NCBI RefSeq assembly: GCF_000316645.1
Contig: NC_019684.1
Coordinates: 4,121,501-4,185,500 of the forward strand
DNA length: 64,000 nucleotides
Source: Nostoc sp. PCC 7524
GTDB lineage: Bacteria; Cyanobacteriota; Cyanobacteriia; Cyanobacteriales; Nostocaceae
Direction of reading: 5' to 3'
Shown: positions 27,057 to 35,751 of the stretch, one piece after another
Layout of the letters: each line of letters begins with the position of its first letter
Position numbering within the stretch: position 1 is the stretch's first letter
Notes under the pieces: model-generated
Database searches by the model: none
What the model was told of the DNA's origin: nothing
What the model saw: the letters and a program-made list of their open reading frames with translations, nothing else
Made by a program: the position numbers and the translations under genes

Positions 27057-28601
27057 CTAGATTTTTTTAACATCTTCATTAACTTGAATTTGACGTTGCC
27101 AACCATTAGTTTTAGCTACTTCGAGAACTTTATTAGTACGCTCTAAATGTTCCTTATGTTGGTCTAAAAACTCAATGGTTGTACGAAAATCACCGCAGGT
27201 TAGGCAGGCATTGCCCTTACTACAGGTAAGCTGTGCGGGTAGTCCACAATATCCATTTGCTAAAGTTTCAGCCAAAACTTTTTTCTTCATCCATTGCAGA
27301 CCACTATCATTGTCTAATTCTGGATGAAGTGATTCAATAACTTCGCCATTAATATTGACTACTTTATTATCAAGATATTTGTCTATTTCTTTTCTTAATG
27401 TCGCATCATGAATATGAGCATAAACCATAGTCATGTGAGGTGAATCATGACCTAAATATCGTTGGACAATATGCTGTGGCACTCCATTATTAATCATTCT
27501 TGTCCCAACAGTATGGCGAAACTGATGAGTCTGAAAATTCCATCTCTTGCCCGTGCTATCGCAAATATTAAATTCCTCTGCCAAGTGTTTTAAATGATTA
27601 GCAAACGATTGGTCGGTCATAACTTTAGGTTCAGGAATAAATTCTGGCGATGCTTTTCTACCGCAGAAAAGATATTTATAGTCTTTACCAAAATGTTTTT
27701 GAATGTAAGCTTGCTGCTCTTTAATAGCCTGGGCAAGCTCTATAGATATAGGCAAGGTAGTTTCAAACTTCATCTTCCAACGCATAAATTGAATAAACCA
27801 TCCACCTTTACTATCTTGCTTAAGGCAATCTAAAGGTAGTTGACATAATTCTCCTACTCTCAAACCACATTCTTGAATAACCAGCACCATTCTTGTTATT
27901 GGCTCAGGTAAGGCATCTAGGTGTTCATTTAATTGACGAATCACTTCATCTGGAATATAACGAGGTAATGATTTTGGGCGACTAGGATAATCCTCTTTAC
28001 GAATTAAGTAAGGTTCTACATTAAACCATTTATTAGTAACACCAGTTTCAAATAAAGAAGCTATAGCAGAGATACGTTCACCTTTAGTTGCTGGAGCTAG
28101 ATGTTTTTGATTAAGATAATCTAGGTAGTCGATAATTACAGAGCGAGTTATATCTTCTATTCGATTTACTATTTTATTTTGAGATATAAATCTTGAAAAA
28201 TTCCTGAAACAAGACAAATATTTTTGTAGCTTTTCAAAGCTAGTTGTTGTCGTAGCAATATATCTAATAAATCTTTTAATATCTTGTTTTAGCCATTCCT
28301 GTTGAATAGAGGAAAAATTTAGTTTATCTCCATCATTATGGTGTGGGCTAACTTGTAATCCTAATTCTGAAGCAGTCCAATAATCGTCTAGTATTTTTAT
28401 ATGACTAGCCGATGGATTTATTACAAACTTGTGTTGACATTGTTTGCAACGATATTTTTGTTTTCCTGTTGGATTAATGCCAGCTTTATGATAATCTATG
28501 CTGCCACATTTAGGACAATTTATAGTTGATTTTTTAACTGCCTGAAGTTGAGTCTTTTTTTCTTGAGTTTGTGGAATATAGTCATGATTCATTGAAGCCA
28601 T
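27057..28601 (-). CDS. TnpB-like tyrosine recombinase with N-terminal zinc ribbon
   Basis: 514 aa. Residues ~28-65 form an IS1 InsA-type zinc ribbon (INCPKCGSIDYH, then YRCKQCQHKFV). A SAM-like core-binding domain follows, then the catalytic domain: R in CGLRVGELCQL, HxxR in HQFRHTVGTRM, and LGHDSPHMTMVYAHI with the nucleophilic Tyr. The C-terminal tail has further Cys (YCGLPAQLTC, CLTCGDFRTT), as in Tn554 TnpB. The start overlaps the tnpA-like gene by 20 bases, so translation is coupled. The added InsA-like ribbon is not part of the Tn554 TnpB I know and may alter target recognition. Confidence 0.8.
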   Translation of the reverse strand: MASMNHDYIPQTQEKKTQLQAVKKSTINCPKCGSIDYHKAGINPTGKQKYRCKQCQHKFVINPSASHIKILDDYWTASELGLQVSPHHNDGDKLNFSSIQQEWLKQDIKRFIRYIATTTTSFEKLQKYLSCFRNFSRFISQNKIVNRIEDITRSVIIDYLDYLNQKHLAPATKGERISAIASLFETGVTNKWFNVEPYLIRKEDYPSRPKSLPRYIPDEVIRQLNEHLDALPEPITRMVLVIQECGLRVGELCQLPLDCLKQDSKGGWFIQFMRWKMKFETTLPISIELAQAIKEQQAYIQKHFGKDYKYLFCGRKASPEFIPEPKVMTDQSFANHLKHLAEEFNICDSTGKRWNFQTHQFRHTVGTRMINNGVPQHIVQRYLGHDSPHMTMVYAHIHDATLRKEIDKYLDNKVVNINGEVIESLHPELDNDSGLQWMKKKVLAETLANGYCGLPAQLTCSKGNACLTCGDFRTTIEFLDQHKEHLERTNKVLEVAKTNGWQRQIQVNEDVKKI

Positions 28602-29682
28602 CTCTCTTTGTCAAATATTTTTGATATTCTTTCTGTAAGTCATCATCTGTTAGATGAACATAAGTGTTAATAGTAGTTTGAATGTTTGCGTGACCCAATC
28701 GCTTTTGGACATACGCCATATCCCATCCAGACCTAATTAACTCTGTAGCATGAGTGTGTCTAAGTAAATGAGGTGTCGCTTGAATACCTGTTTTCTTGGC
28801 TAACCTTTTAAACAGTCCATTCACAGCACCATAATCCATCGGTTGACCTATTTCACCGTCCCAACAGTTAACAAATACATAATCACAGTCAATATCGTCT
28901 GGATATTCTTCAATCAGATAATTAGAGTAGAGTTTCATCAAATCTTTGGAAACATGAATTACTCTTTCAAATCCTGCCTTTGCCCGACTAATATTTATAT
29001 TGTCAGTTCTGGGTATTACATGAATTTCATTTACTCCTTGTGAACGAATATCCTCATGTCTTAGTCCTAATAACTCACCAATTCTCATGCCAGTTTCATA
29101 AAGTAAACAGATAATAAATTTATCTCTAATTCTTTTACAAGCATTAACTAATTCTTTAACCTGCTCCGAAGTTAAACATCCTGGGAAAGTTTTTGGTTCT
29201 TTAATTTTCAGTAATCGTGTTTTAACTTCCTTCCCTTTGCTTATGTGGTGTAAAAATGGCTTGTATTTTCGTCCTGGTTGCATCTGATAGCGATAAGCAT
29301 TAACCCCTTCAGTTGCTCCCAATCGCTCATGAAATTCATAAAAACCACAGACAGTCGTTAGAGCATGGTTAATTGTCTTTTCTGACCGTTTAGACACTTG
29401 TGGTTGAATGGATACTACTCCTGGTTCTGGACTTCTTAGCCAGTGAATAAAATCCGATAACTGCTCTAGATTTATTTCCTTCCAATCAATTTGCTTATCT
29501 CGTAAAAACTCCCAGAATAACTTTAGGTTGTTGGCGTAAACCCTAACTGTGTTGGGTGACTTTTCTAAACTGTCTAAGTAACGTAGGTATTTTTGGATTG
29601 GCTCGATGGGTAAGTAGTCGTCATCTAGCACGATCCATATTGGGCGATTTGAATCCAGTAGCTGACCTTTTTGAACTAACAT
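28582..29682 (-). CDS. TnpA-like tyrosine recombinase
   Basis: About 366 aa from the ATG at 29682 (MLVQKGQLLDSN); a GTG five codons upstream is also open. N-terminal SAM-like domain (LDSLEKSPNTVRVYANNLK), then the integrase fold: R in TGMRIGELLGLRHEDI, HLLRHTHATELI, and LGHANIQTTINTYVH with the catalytic Tyr. It resembles XerC/D and Tn554 TnpA in length and in lying first of three. The stop overlaps the start of the tnpB-like gene. The gene appears intact, so the element could still be mobile. Confidence 0.85.
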   Translation of the reverse strand: MLVQKGQLLDSNRPIWIVLDDDYLPIEPIQKYLRYLDSLEKSPNTVRVYANNLKLFWEFLRDKQIDWKEINLEQLSDFIHWLRSPEPGVVSIQPQVSKRSEKTINHALTTVCGFYEFHERLGATEGVNAYRYQMQPGRKYKPFLHHISKGKEVKTRLLKIKEPKTFPGCLTSEQVKELVNACKRIRDKFIICLLYETGMRIGELLGLRHEDIRSQGVNEIHVIPRTDNINISRAKAGFERVIHVSKDLMKLYSNYLIEEYPDDIDCDYVFVNCWDGEIGQPMDYGAVNGLFKRLAKKTGIQATPHLLRHTHATELIRSGWDMAYVQKRLGHANIQTTINTYVHLTDDDLQKEYQKYLTKRDGFNES

Positions 29683-29742
29683 ATCCTCATTGTACACGTT
29701 GTGTAAAAGGTGTAGTTAGTATTAATATAGCTTAATAAAAAG

Positions 29743-29790
29743 AACTCATAAATAATCGTTGTTGTTGTTGTGTAAGATTATTTATGAGTT
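29743..29790. repeat. 15-bp perfect inverted repeat upstream of tnpA
   Basis: AACTCATAAATAATC at 29743-29757 and its exact complement at 29776-29790, separated by 18 bases containing (GTT)n. It lies 60 bases before the first recombinase gene. It could be a recombinase core site, an operator, or the end of the element; no T-run supports a terminator. Confidence 0.6.
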
Positions 29791-29959
29791 ATAGATAACT
29801 ATTGCGGTAAGTGAGAGGCTTCTGTCAGTTCAAGCTAAAGCTTCTTGGTATAGTTAGGTTTTCTCACACTGACGCACCCTACAGATCCTCTGCCTCCCCA
29901 TCTCCCCCATCTCCCCCCACTCACCACTCCCTATTCCTAACCTAAGTAAAGATCTGTGG

Positions 29960-31330
29960 CTACGTGCGTACAACATTATGCTGCGGTGTGGGGATCATTT
30001 GCATTCCGGCTGGTGCGGCTAAAGTTAAACCACGACGCACAGGACGCACGGGACGTTTATTCACCAGAGATAATTGATACTGCAATAAAATCGTTGCTAA
30101 TGCAATTTTCATTTCATACTGAGCAAAGGCTAAACCTATACAGCGACGATTCCCCCCACCAAAAGGCAAATACTCATAGGGGGAAAATTGCCTTTCTAAA
30201 AAGCGTTCTGGTTTAAATTGTTGAGGCTGTGGGTATACCGCTTCGCGATGGTGGGCTAAGTAAATACTCGGTACTACAAATGTTCCCTTGGGCAATTGAT
30301 AGCCCATAATTTCAATTGGTGCTGTGGCAGTTCTTAAAAATCCACCGATAACAATGGGGTATATTCTTAAGGTTTCTTGACAAACGGCTGTTAAGTAAGG
30401 CAAACGAGCAATATTACTTGGTTCTGGGTTTACACCAAGGGTAGCTAGTTCTTGTAATAACTTGTCGCGGACTTCTGGTAATTGATCAAGCCAATAAAAA
30501 GCCCAAGTTAATGCAGAAGCAGTGGTTTCATGTCCTGCAACCAACATTGTCATTAATTCATCACGTAATTCTACATCTGACATTGGCTGTCCGTCGTCAT
30601 AACGGGCAGAAATTAATAAACTGAGAATATCTTGGCGATTTTCCCCAGACTCAGCCCGACGTTCCGCAATCAAAGCATAAATTAATTGGTCGATTTGCTG
30701 AATCAAACGTACCACTCGCCCCCAAGGACTCCATGCACCTAAGTCTGTTTGCATGAAGTTAAAGAAGAAAGCGGTAGACATGAGGGGAGAACTGATAAAG
30801 TCTAATACAGAAGTCAGCAATTCCCGCAATTTTTGAAACATTTCCCCCTCATCTACCCCAAACACTACCCGCAAGATGACACGCAAGGTGATTTCTTGCA
30901 TAGAGGCGCGGATATTAAAAGGTTTGCCAATCTCCCATTCGTCGGTGACTTGTTGCGTGATTTCCTGAATTGCTTGGCCGTAAGCCCGCATTCTTTCACC
31001 ATGAAAAGGTGGAGTTAATAATTGCCGTTGACGCTGATGGCGATCGCCATCCAATAAAATTACAGAATGATCACCCAATAAAAATCTTAAAATGCCGTTG
31101 CCTCCTCCAGTCTCAAAACATTTCGCATCAGATGTAAAAATCTGCTCTAAGGCTTGGGGATGGCTGAAATAGACAATTTGGTTTTCTCTATTCTTTCGCC
31201 ACACTGTGAAGTTATCACCGTAAATCTTGGCAAAATCTTCCAAATACTCCACTGGCTGAGTAATGAACTTGAACACTCGGAGTAAGTAATGCTTTCTCGG
31301 CCCGTCGGGTAAGTTATGAGTTACTGTCAT
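29960..31330 (-). CDS. cytochrome P450, CYP110-like
   Basis: 456 aa from the ATG at 31330 ([17 protein letters not shown]), the typical CYP110 start; a longer frame exists but would overlap the divergent ParA promoter. Helix I motif [12 protein letters not shown], the ExxR (QETLRIYP), and heme signature [13 protein letters not shown] with the Cys ligand about 60 residues from the C-terminus are intact. CYP110 enzymes are cyanobacterial and hydroxylate fatty acids, alkanes or terpenes. A terpene synthase lies at 49506-50462 but 18 kb away, so a link is not supported by position. Divergent from the ParA gene. Confidence 0.9.
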   Translation of the reverse strand: MTVTHNLPDGPRKHYLLRVFKFITQPVEYLEDFAKIYGDNFTVWRKNRENQIVYFSHPQALEQIFTSDAKCFETGGGNGILRFLLGDHSVILLDGDRHQRQRQLLTPPFHGERMRAYGQAIQEITQQVTDEWEIGKPFNIRASMQEITLRVILRVVFGVDEGEMFQKLRELLTSVLDFISSPLMSTAFFFNFMQTDLGAWSPWGRVVRLIQQIDQLIYALIAERRAESGENRQDILSLLISARYDDGQPMSDVELRDELMTMLVAGHETTASALTWAFYWLDQLPEVRDKLLQELATLGVNPEPSNIARLPYLTAVCQETLRIYPIVIGGFLRTATAPIEIMGYQLPKGTFVVPSIYLAHHREAVYPQPQQFKPERFLERQFSPYEYLPFGGGNRRCIGLAFAQYEMKIALATILLQYQLSLVNKRPVRPVRRGLTLAAPAGMQMIPTPQHNVVRT

Positions 31331-31439
31331 AGAAACCTGTAGGAGTTCAGGGCTACTAAATTTTATTTTGGCAAGTTTTTCTGCTACTGCTGGCGACACA
31401 AAGCGGTATATTCATGTAAGGCAGGGTCGGGAGTTAGTA

Positions 31440-32072
31440 GTGCCAAAAATCATCGCTATTCTTAACGGTAAAGGAGGAGTCGGTAAAACGACTACCGCAG
31501 TTAATTTGGCTGCTCAGTTTGGGAAGAAGAAAAAAGTTATTCTTGTTGATACAGATATTCAAGGTTCTGCTAGCTGGTGGTTTGGGCGGAATCAGAATGG
31601 TATGGGATTTGACTTATCTCAAGAAACAAATCCCCAACTTTTAAGTCAGCTGCAAGCGATCAAAGGTTACGATTTAGTAGTAGTGGATACGCCGCCGGCA
31701 CTCCACTCCGAAGCCTTAGCGACAGTAGTAGCGATCGCAGATTATCTAGTGTTACCTACACCCCCAGCCGCAATGGATTTAGCCGCCCTAATTGAGACAG
31801 TTAAGGCAGCTGTCGTTCCGGCTGGTGTTCCCCATCGGGTACTACTCACAAAAGTCGATACACGGAGTATAAATGAAGCAATAGAAGCCCAGAATACTCT
31901 CCAACGCTTAGGAATTCCGGCTTGCAAGTCTTTCATTCGGATTTATAAAGCCCACGAACGGGCAGCATTGGAGGGTGTGGCAATTAATCAGTGGCGAGGC
32001 AAAAATGCTAGAGAGGCGGAGTCAGACTACCGCCGCGTAGCTGAAGAAATACAGCGTGATTGGAGAAAATAA
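31440..32072 (+). CDS. ParA-family ATPase, possible McdA (carboxysome positioning)
   Basis: 210 aa from the GTG at 31440, which has GGGAG five to six bases upstream; a longer frame starting at 31368 would run toward the P450. The deviant Walker A KGGVGKTT (with the signature Lys), [12 protein letters not shown], and [13 protein letters not shown] are ParA-type. No ParB-like gene is present; instead a small coiled-coil protein with a C-terminal Trp follows, overlapping by one base (TAATG). Type 2 McdA/McdB pairs of cyanobacteria, which space carboxysomes over the nucleoid, have this layout. The alternative is an orphan plasmid-type ParA. Confidence 0.8.
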   Translation: MPKIIAILNGKGGVGKTTTAVNLAAQFGKKKKVILVDTDIQGSASWWFGRNQNGMGFDLSQETNPQLLSQLQAIKGYDLVVVDTPPALHSEALATVVAIADYLVLPTPPAAMDLAALIETVKAAVVPAGVPHRVLLTKVDTRSINEAIEAQNTLQRLGIPACKSFIRIYKAHERAALEGVAINQWRGKNAREAESDYRRVAEEIQRDWRK

Positions 32073-32632
32073 TGGCTAGAAAACAAAGTCTTTCCGACTT
32101 AATTCAAGAAGAAGCACAAAAATTTAACCCCTCCGAAGGTGAACCTGCAATTGAAGTCAATGCTCAAGCCGTTGTAGAAGAAGAAGCTACAACCCCAGAT
32201 GAAACTTCTCAGCAGCCATTAGAAATACCGACTAACAAGCGTACAAATCCCACCAAAGCAGATTTAGAAGCAACCATTAAAGAACTAAAAGCCAGTTTAG
32301 AAACATCCCAACAAAGCGAAACAGCCCTCCAGCAGCAAATAGCTGACTTGCAATCAGCTTTAACTGAACAACAAGCTTCCGTAGAAAGAGTTACAAAAGA
32401 GCTTGACGACGCGAAAAAAACTGTACTGCAACTGGCTGAAGCTAATTCCCAACTCATAGAAGAAAATAAATCCTTAAAAGAAAAACCGCAACCTCCAGTT
32501 CATAAACCACAACCACAACCAAGTTATAAGCCAGTTACTTACAGAAAATCTCACCGCATAACTGAAAATCTACCCACACAACCAAATGAGTCCCCAGAGG
32601 ATTTTTCTGCTAATACTTGGTTGTACGACTAG
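32072..32632 (+). CDS. Gln-rich coiled-coil protein, possible McdB
   Basis: 186 aa from the ATG at 32072 that overlaps the ParA stop. N-terminus charged ([18 protein letters not shown]), a Gln/Glu-rich coiled coil at ~70-140 (LQQQIADLQSALTEQQASVE, LQLAEANSQLIEENKSL), a Pro/Gln linker (PQPPVHKPQPQPSY), and a short C-terminus ending NTWLYD. An invariant Trp close to the C-terminus after a Gln-rich coiled coil is described for McdB, which phase-separates and links carboxysomes to McdA. I infer that role; a generic ParA partner protein remains possible. Confidence 0.65.
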   Translation: MARKQSLSDLIQEEAQKFNPSEGEPAIEVNAQAVVEEEATTPDETSQQPLEIPTNKRTNPTKADLEATIKELKASLETSQQSETALQQQIADLQSALTEQQASVERVTKELDDAKKTVLQLAEANSQLIEENKSLKEKPQPPVHKPQPQPSYKPVTYRKSHRITENLPTQPNESPEDFSANTWLYD

Positions 32633-32844
32633 GTGAGTTGATAGGGGACAAGGGAAGGGAAGGTAGAACTTTTTCCTCTCTTCACTCCCTACCCCCCACT
32701 TAATACTGGATTACAATTTAAAGGTGCTAGAAGATTAGTGATTGCGAGCTGCTTCAGTGGTAAACGGGTAACTGTGCAGATATTTTCAGAACTGAAGACT
32801 CGCTAGTTCGATACATATTAGCTTCTAACTCCTGAGAATTGTTC

Positions 32845-34548
32845 ATGAAATATTGGATACTTTCCTGTTTGTTGCCTGTGATGGTGGTGTCTTATCCTGT
32901 TAAAGTTCAGGCTGTTGCCAGCATAGTTGTAGATGCTAGTGATCAACCTCTCAATATTACTGGTTGGTTGGGTGAAGAAAGTCCTTTAATTGGCAATCTT
33001 CGCCTGACTTATCAGGGAGAAAATATCGAGAATTTGGTGTTTTTACCTTCAGATTTACGACGCAAAGAAGGCGGGGAAATGATCAGCCGCCAGCAAATAG
33101 TCATCGCAGGTGAATCAAAACTGTCAGTTGGGATTCCGCAAGACTTTCAAATACGGGTAACAAATATTCGTCTACCTGGAACTTATGAAGGTACAGTACA
33201 AATATTTCTTCCCAATCAATCCCCACAGCCATTAAAAACTATTCCTCTGACAGTCATTGCTAAAGTTAGACCAAATCTTATACCTATAGCGGGTACAGAA
33301 CAAATTCAACTGCGCTTAGTCAACTGCAACGGATTATTAGGCTGGTTTGACTGCTTGATTGCTCAAGGTTTACTTCCAGCGAGTGCATTTTTAAATCAAT
33401 GGCAACTCCAATTTGATAATCCTACGCAAGCACCTGTAACTATCATTGATACTAAAGTCATCCTCAAAGGCGAGCAAACTGGATATCAATTAACAGAACA
33501 GACGGTGAGTTTACCCCCAGGTGTCATCACTTTACCAAGCGATCGCATCATGGGCATACCTCTAACTGTAAATCGCTCTGTCATCCCCCCAGATCGTTAT
33601 ACAGGCGCTATCTACCTGACTTTATCCGGACAAACGCAAAGATTAGTTATCCCAGTAGATTTAAAAATGCGTTCTGGACCAATTTTGCCTCTGATGGTGT
33701 TAATCTTTGGTGTGACTTTGGGACGTTTATTGAAATATATGCAAGAGTCTGGTGGTGAGATTACCAGAGCCGTCAAAGCATTATATCGCCTCAAATCTCG
33801 CATTATCAAAGAGGTGGAAAACCCAGAAGATCAGAAAATATTAGAACGGATGCTTGACTGGGTAGAACAGTTAATTAGATGGGAAAAAATCGATAAAGCT
33901 TTAGCAGAAATAGATGCTATTGAATCTCGATTAGAAGCACTAACTAAACTGCGACAAATAGAAAATCAATTAATGGAAGTTCAAGAGCCATCTCATTTAG
34001 GTAAAATTGCTCTTGAGTTGCAAAAAGATATTGCTAAAACACGTAATTTAATAGCACAAAAGAACGATCCCGCAGCCAACAAAATGATGACAGCGATTAT
34101 GAGAGATTTAAGTAATCTGCATCAAAAGATGAATATCAACAAGAACCTGATGCAAAATCAGTCTTTTTTACCTCTGGAATTAGCCAGCAGCATCAATGAT
34201 TCATTAATTCGGGCTGATAAACTTACACCTCACGATTTACCCCAGCAGTCTAACTGGGAAATCCATGTACAAGATTTCTTAGTATTACTCTCTGGTGTAT
34301 CGGATGATGTTCGTATTGGTGTTACAGTTTGGATGATCCGACCATTTTTATCGCTCACTTTATTAATTGGATTGTCTTTAGTCGGTCTTGGTTCACTTTA
34401 TGTAGATAACGGCATGACCTTTGGTTCTAAACCTTTTTCTGATTATTTAGGATTAATTTTATGGGGGATTAGTGCTGATATAGCTAGCCGTAATCTCAGC
34501 AGTTTACAAAATCGCAGTACAGATAAAGACTCGAATCTCACTCCTTAA
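32845..34548 (+). CDS. exported/membrane protein of unknown function
   Basis: 567 aa from the ATG at 32845 (MKYWILSCLLPVMVVSY); a TTG two codons earlier is less likely. Signal peptide, then an ~250-residue beta-rich extracytoplasmic region (NQWQLQFDNPTQAPVTI, PLTVNRSVIPPDRYTGAIYL). One membrane helix at ~280 (ILPLMVLIFGVTLG) is followed by a long helical region (~300-460) probably in the cytoplasm. Two hydrophobic segments close the chain (RPFLSLTLLIGLSLVGLG, FSDYLGLILWGISAD). I do not recognise the family. The shape suggests a sensor or scaffold spanning the membrane. It follows the ParA/coiled-coil pair on the same strand after 212 bases. Confidence 0.75.
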   Translation: MKYWILSCLLPVMVVSYPVKVQAVASIVVDASDQPLNITGWLGEESPLIGNLRLTYQGENIENLVFLPSDLRRKEGGEMISRQQIVIAGESKLSVGIPQDFQIRVTNIRLPGTYEGTVQIFLPNQSPQPLKTIPLTVIAKVRPNLIPIAGTEQIQLRLVNCNGLLGWFDCLIAQGLLPASAFLNQWQLQFDNPTQAPVTIIDTKVILKGEQTGYQLTEQTVSLPPGVITLPSDRIMGIPLTVNRSVIPPDRYTGAIYLTLSGQTQRLVIPVDLKMRSGPILPLMVLIFGVTLGRLLKYMQESGGEITRAVKALYRLKSRIIKEVENPEDQKILERMLDWVEQLIRWEKIDKALAEIDAIESRLEALTKLRQIENQLMEVQEPSHLGKIALELQKDIAKTRNLIAQKNDPAANKMMTAIMRDLSNLHQKMNINKNLMQNQSFLPLELASSINDSLIRADKLTPHDLPQQSNWEIHVQDFLVLLSGVSDDVRIGVTVWMIRPFLSLTLLIGLSLVGLGSLYVDNGMTFGSKPFSDYLGLILWGISADIASRNLSSLQNRSTDKDSNLTP

Positions 34549-34583
34549 AAATAAGTGAATTTTGTCAATATATATCCGGATAT

Positions 34584-34700
34584 AAGTAGAACGACTTGAA
34601 AAAACCAAACTATGTAAAGTAATGTAAAAGGTTGTATTTATTTCGTAGTAAGGACTTTAGTCCTTACTACAAACCTTTAATTATTTACAACGTTCCACTT
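34584..34700. mobile_element. MITE family A, copy 1
   Basis: 117 bp with terminal inverted repeats AGTAGAACG ... CGTTCCACT (one mismatch) flanked by TA on both sides, the target duplication of IS630/Tc1 transposons. The interior holds a palindrome around GGACTTTAGTCC and the word TAAAGTAATGTAAAA. A second copy, inverted, lies at 48626-48764. No coding capacity, so it must be moved in trans. Confidence 0.75.
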
Positions 34701-34763
34701 AAATAAATCTGCATTAATAATGATTTAGATACGGTTTTTTTGATATTTAATTGCTGAAGATTA

Positions 34764-34800
34764 CAAAAATTAAAAGCCCAACTTCTCAAAAAAGTTGGGC
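34764..34800 (-). terminator. rho-independent terminator of the VanY-like gene
   Basis: Perfect 9-bp stem (GCCCAACTT with AAGTTGGGC), 7-base loop, followed on the minus strand by TTTTAATTTTT. It is 44 bases after the minus-strand peptidase stop. Confidence 0.85.
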
Positions 34801-34843
34801 ATCTAGTTATTCAGAAATGATTTGTGTTTAATAAATAGTAATA

Positions 34844-35650
34844 TTATCGAGCTATTTTAGCTGGTTTAATATTTCTAGCTTTGTAGAATGTTTCTAAGCT
34901 ATCGCGATCGCCTACAAAACGCCAGTGCCAAGGTTCATAACTCACCCCTTGGGGATTATCCTTGGGAAAGGACATCTCAAAGCCAAAACGAGCAGCATTA
35001 GCTTGTAGCCATTGAAAAGCTCTGGTATTTTCAAAGATAACTTGCAGATTCGTAGCTGGTGCTGCCCCATCCCCAATATCCACAGCATAACCAGTATGGT
35101 GTTCACTATGGCCAGGCGGCGCACTCAAAGCTGCTCTTTGCGCTGGGGTTTGATTGCGTTGAGCGCCAATGGTAAAAAATAATTGCTCCTGTTCTCTCGC
35201 AGAACGAAAGCCCGAAATAGGTACTAAAATTACACCCGCACTTCGCGCTGCTTGAGCCATCGCTTGATACCTGGCGGCTGCGGTTTTTCGCAATCTGATG
35301 CGTCCATCGGCGCTAATGGGTATCAATTCAGACGCAGGTGCTTCAGGGTATGCCAAATGTCCCAATACAACGTCACTATTATTGGGAGAGGTAGTCGGCA
35401 TTGGTGTAGGTAGAGAACTATCTGGTAAAGATTGAGATTCGGCGGTTTTTTTCGGTGCGGTGAGGGAAAACAAAAAACCGCTAATAATAGCCAGCAGCAC
35501 AAATGTTATTGTTCCCCCCAGCAGTAACACCAAGGGTTGCAACTTTGACTTAGGCGCGACATCAGGAGTATCGCGTAAAGCTACTGGAATATCATCACTA
35601 GGTTCACCGAATGAGTTTTGCGGTTTTCCAGAATATCCAGCTTTATTCAA
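34844..35650 (-). CDS. VanY-type D-alanyl-D-alanine carboxypeptidase
   Basis: 268 aa starting at a TTG (35650) that has AGGAG seven bases upstream; a TTG eight codons earlier lacks one. One membrane helix near residues 45-65 (LVLLLGGTITFVLLAI) anchors the protein, with the peptidase outside. Zinc-site motifs of M15 peptidases: GHSEHHTGYAVDIGD (H and D ligands) and EPWHWRF (catalytic Glu, His ligand). Such enzymes trim the terminal D-Ala of peptidoglycan. Single gene with its own terminator, convergent with nothing nearby; role in wall turnover is expected, resistance is not implied. Confidence 0.88.
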   Translation of the reverse strand: MNKAGYSGKPQNSFGEPSDDIPVALRDTPDVAPKSKLQPLVLLLGGTITFVLLAIISGFLFSLTAPKKTAESQSLPDSSLPTPMPTTSPNNSDVVLGHLAYPEAPASELIPISADGRIRLRKTAAARYQAMAQAARSAGVILVPISGFRSAREQEQLFFTIGAQRNQTPAQRAALSAPPGHSEHHTGYAVDIGDGAAPATNLQVIFENTRAFQWLQANAARFGFEMSFPKDNPQGVSYEPWHWRFVGDRDSLETFYKARNIKPAKIAR

Positions 35651-35751
35651 AGGACAACTCCTGCTTATATTCAATATTCATCACAGATTGTAGACTGGAT
35701 AGAAATAAACTGATTGGGTAGCATTTTACATCTATATCCCCAGACACAACA

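Larger units (their letters stand above)
26583..29790 (-). mobile_element. Tn554-like element (tripartite recombinase module)
   Basis: Three consecutive minus-strand genes, two tyrosine recombinases of 367 and 514 aa followed by a 146-aa helical protein, match the tnpA-tnpB-tnpC order of Tn554-family transposons. These move by site-specific recombination without terminal inverted repeats. No passenger gene lies inside. The borders are not defined: a 15-bp inverted repeat at 29743-29790 and the repeats at 26532-26595 are candidates. Confidence 0.7.
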
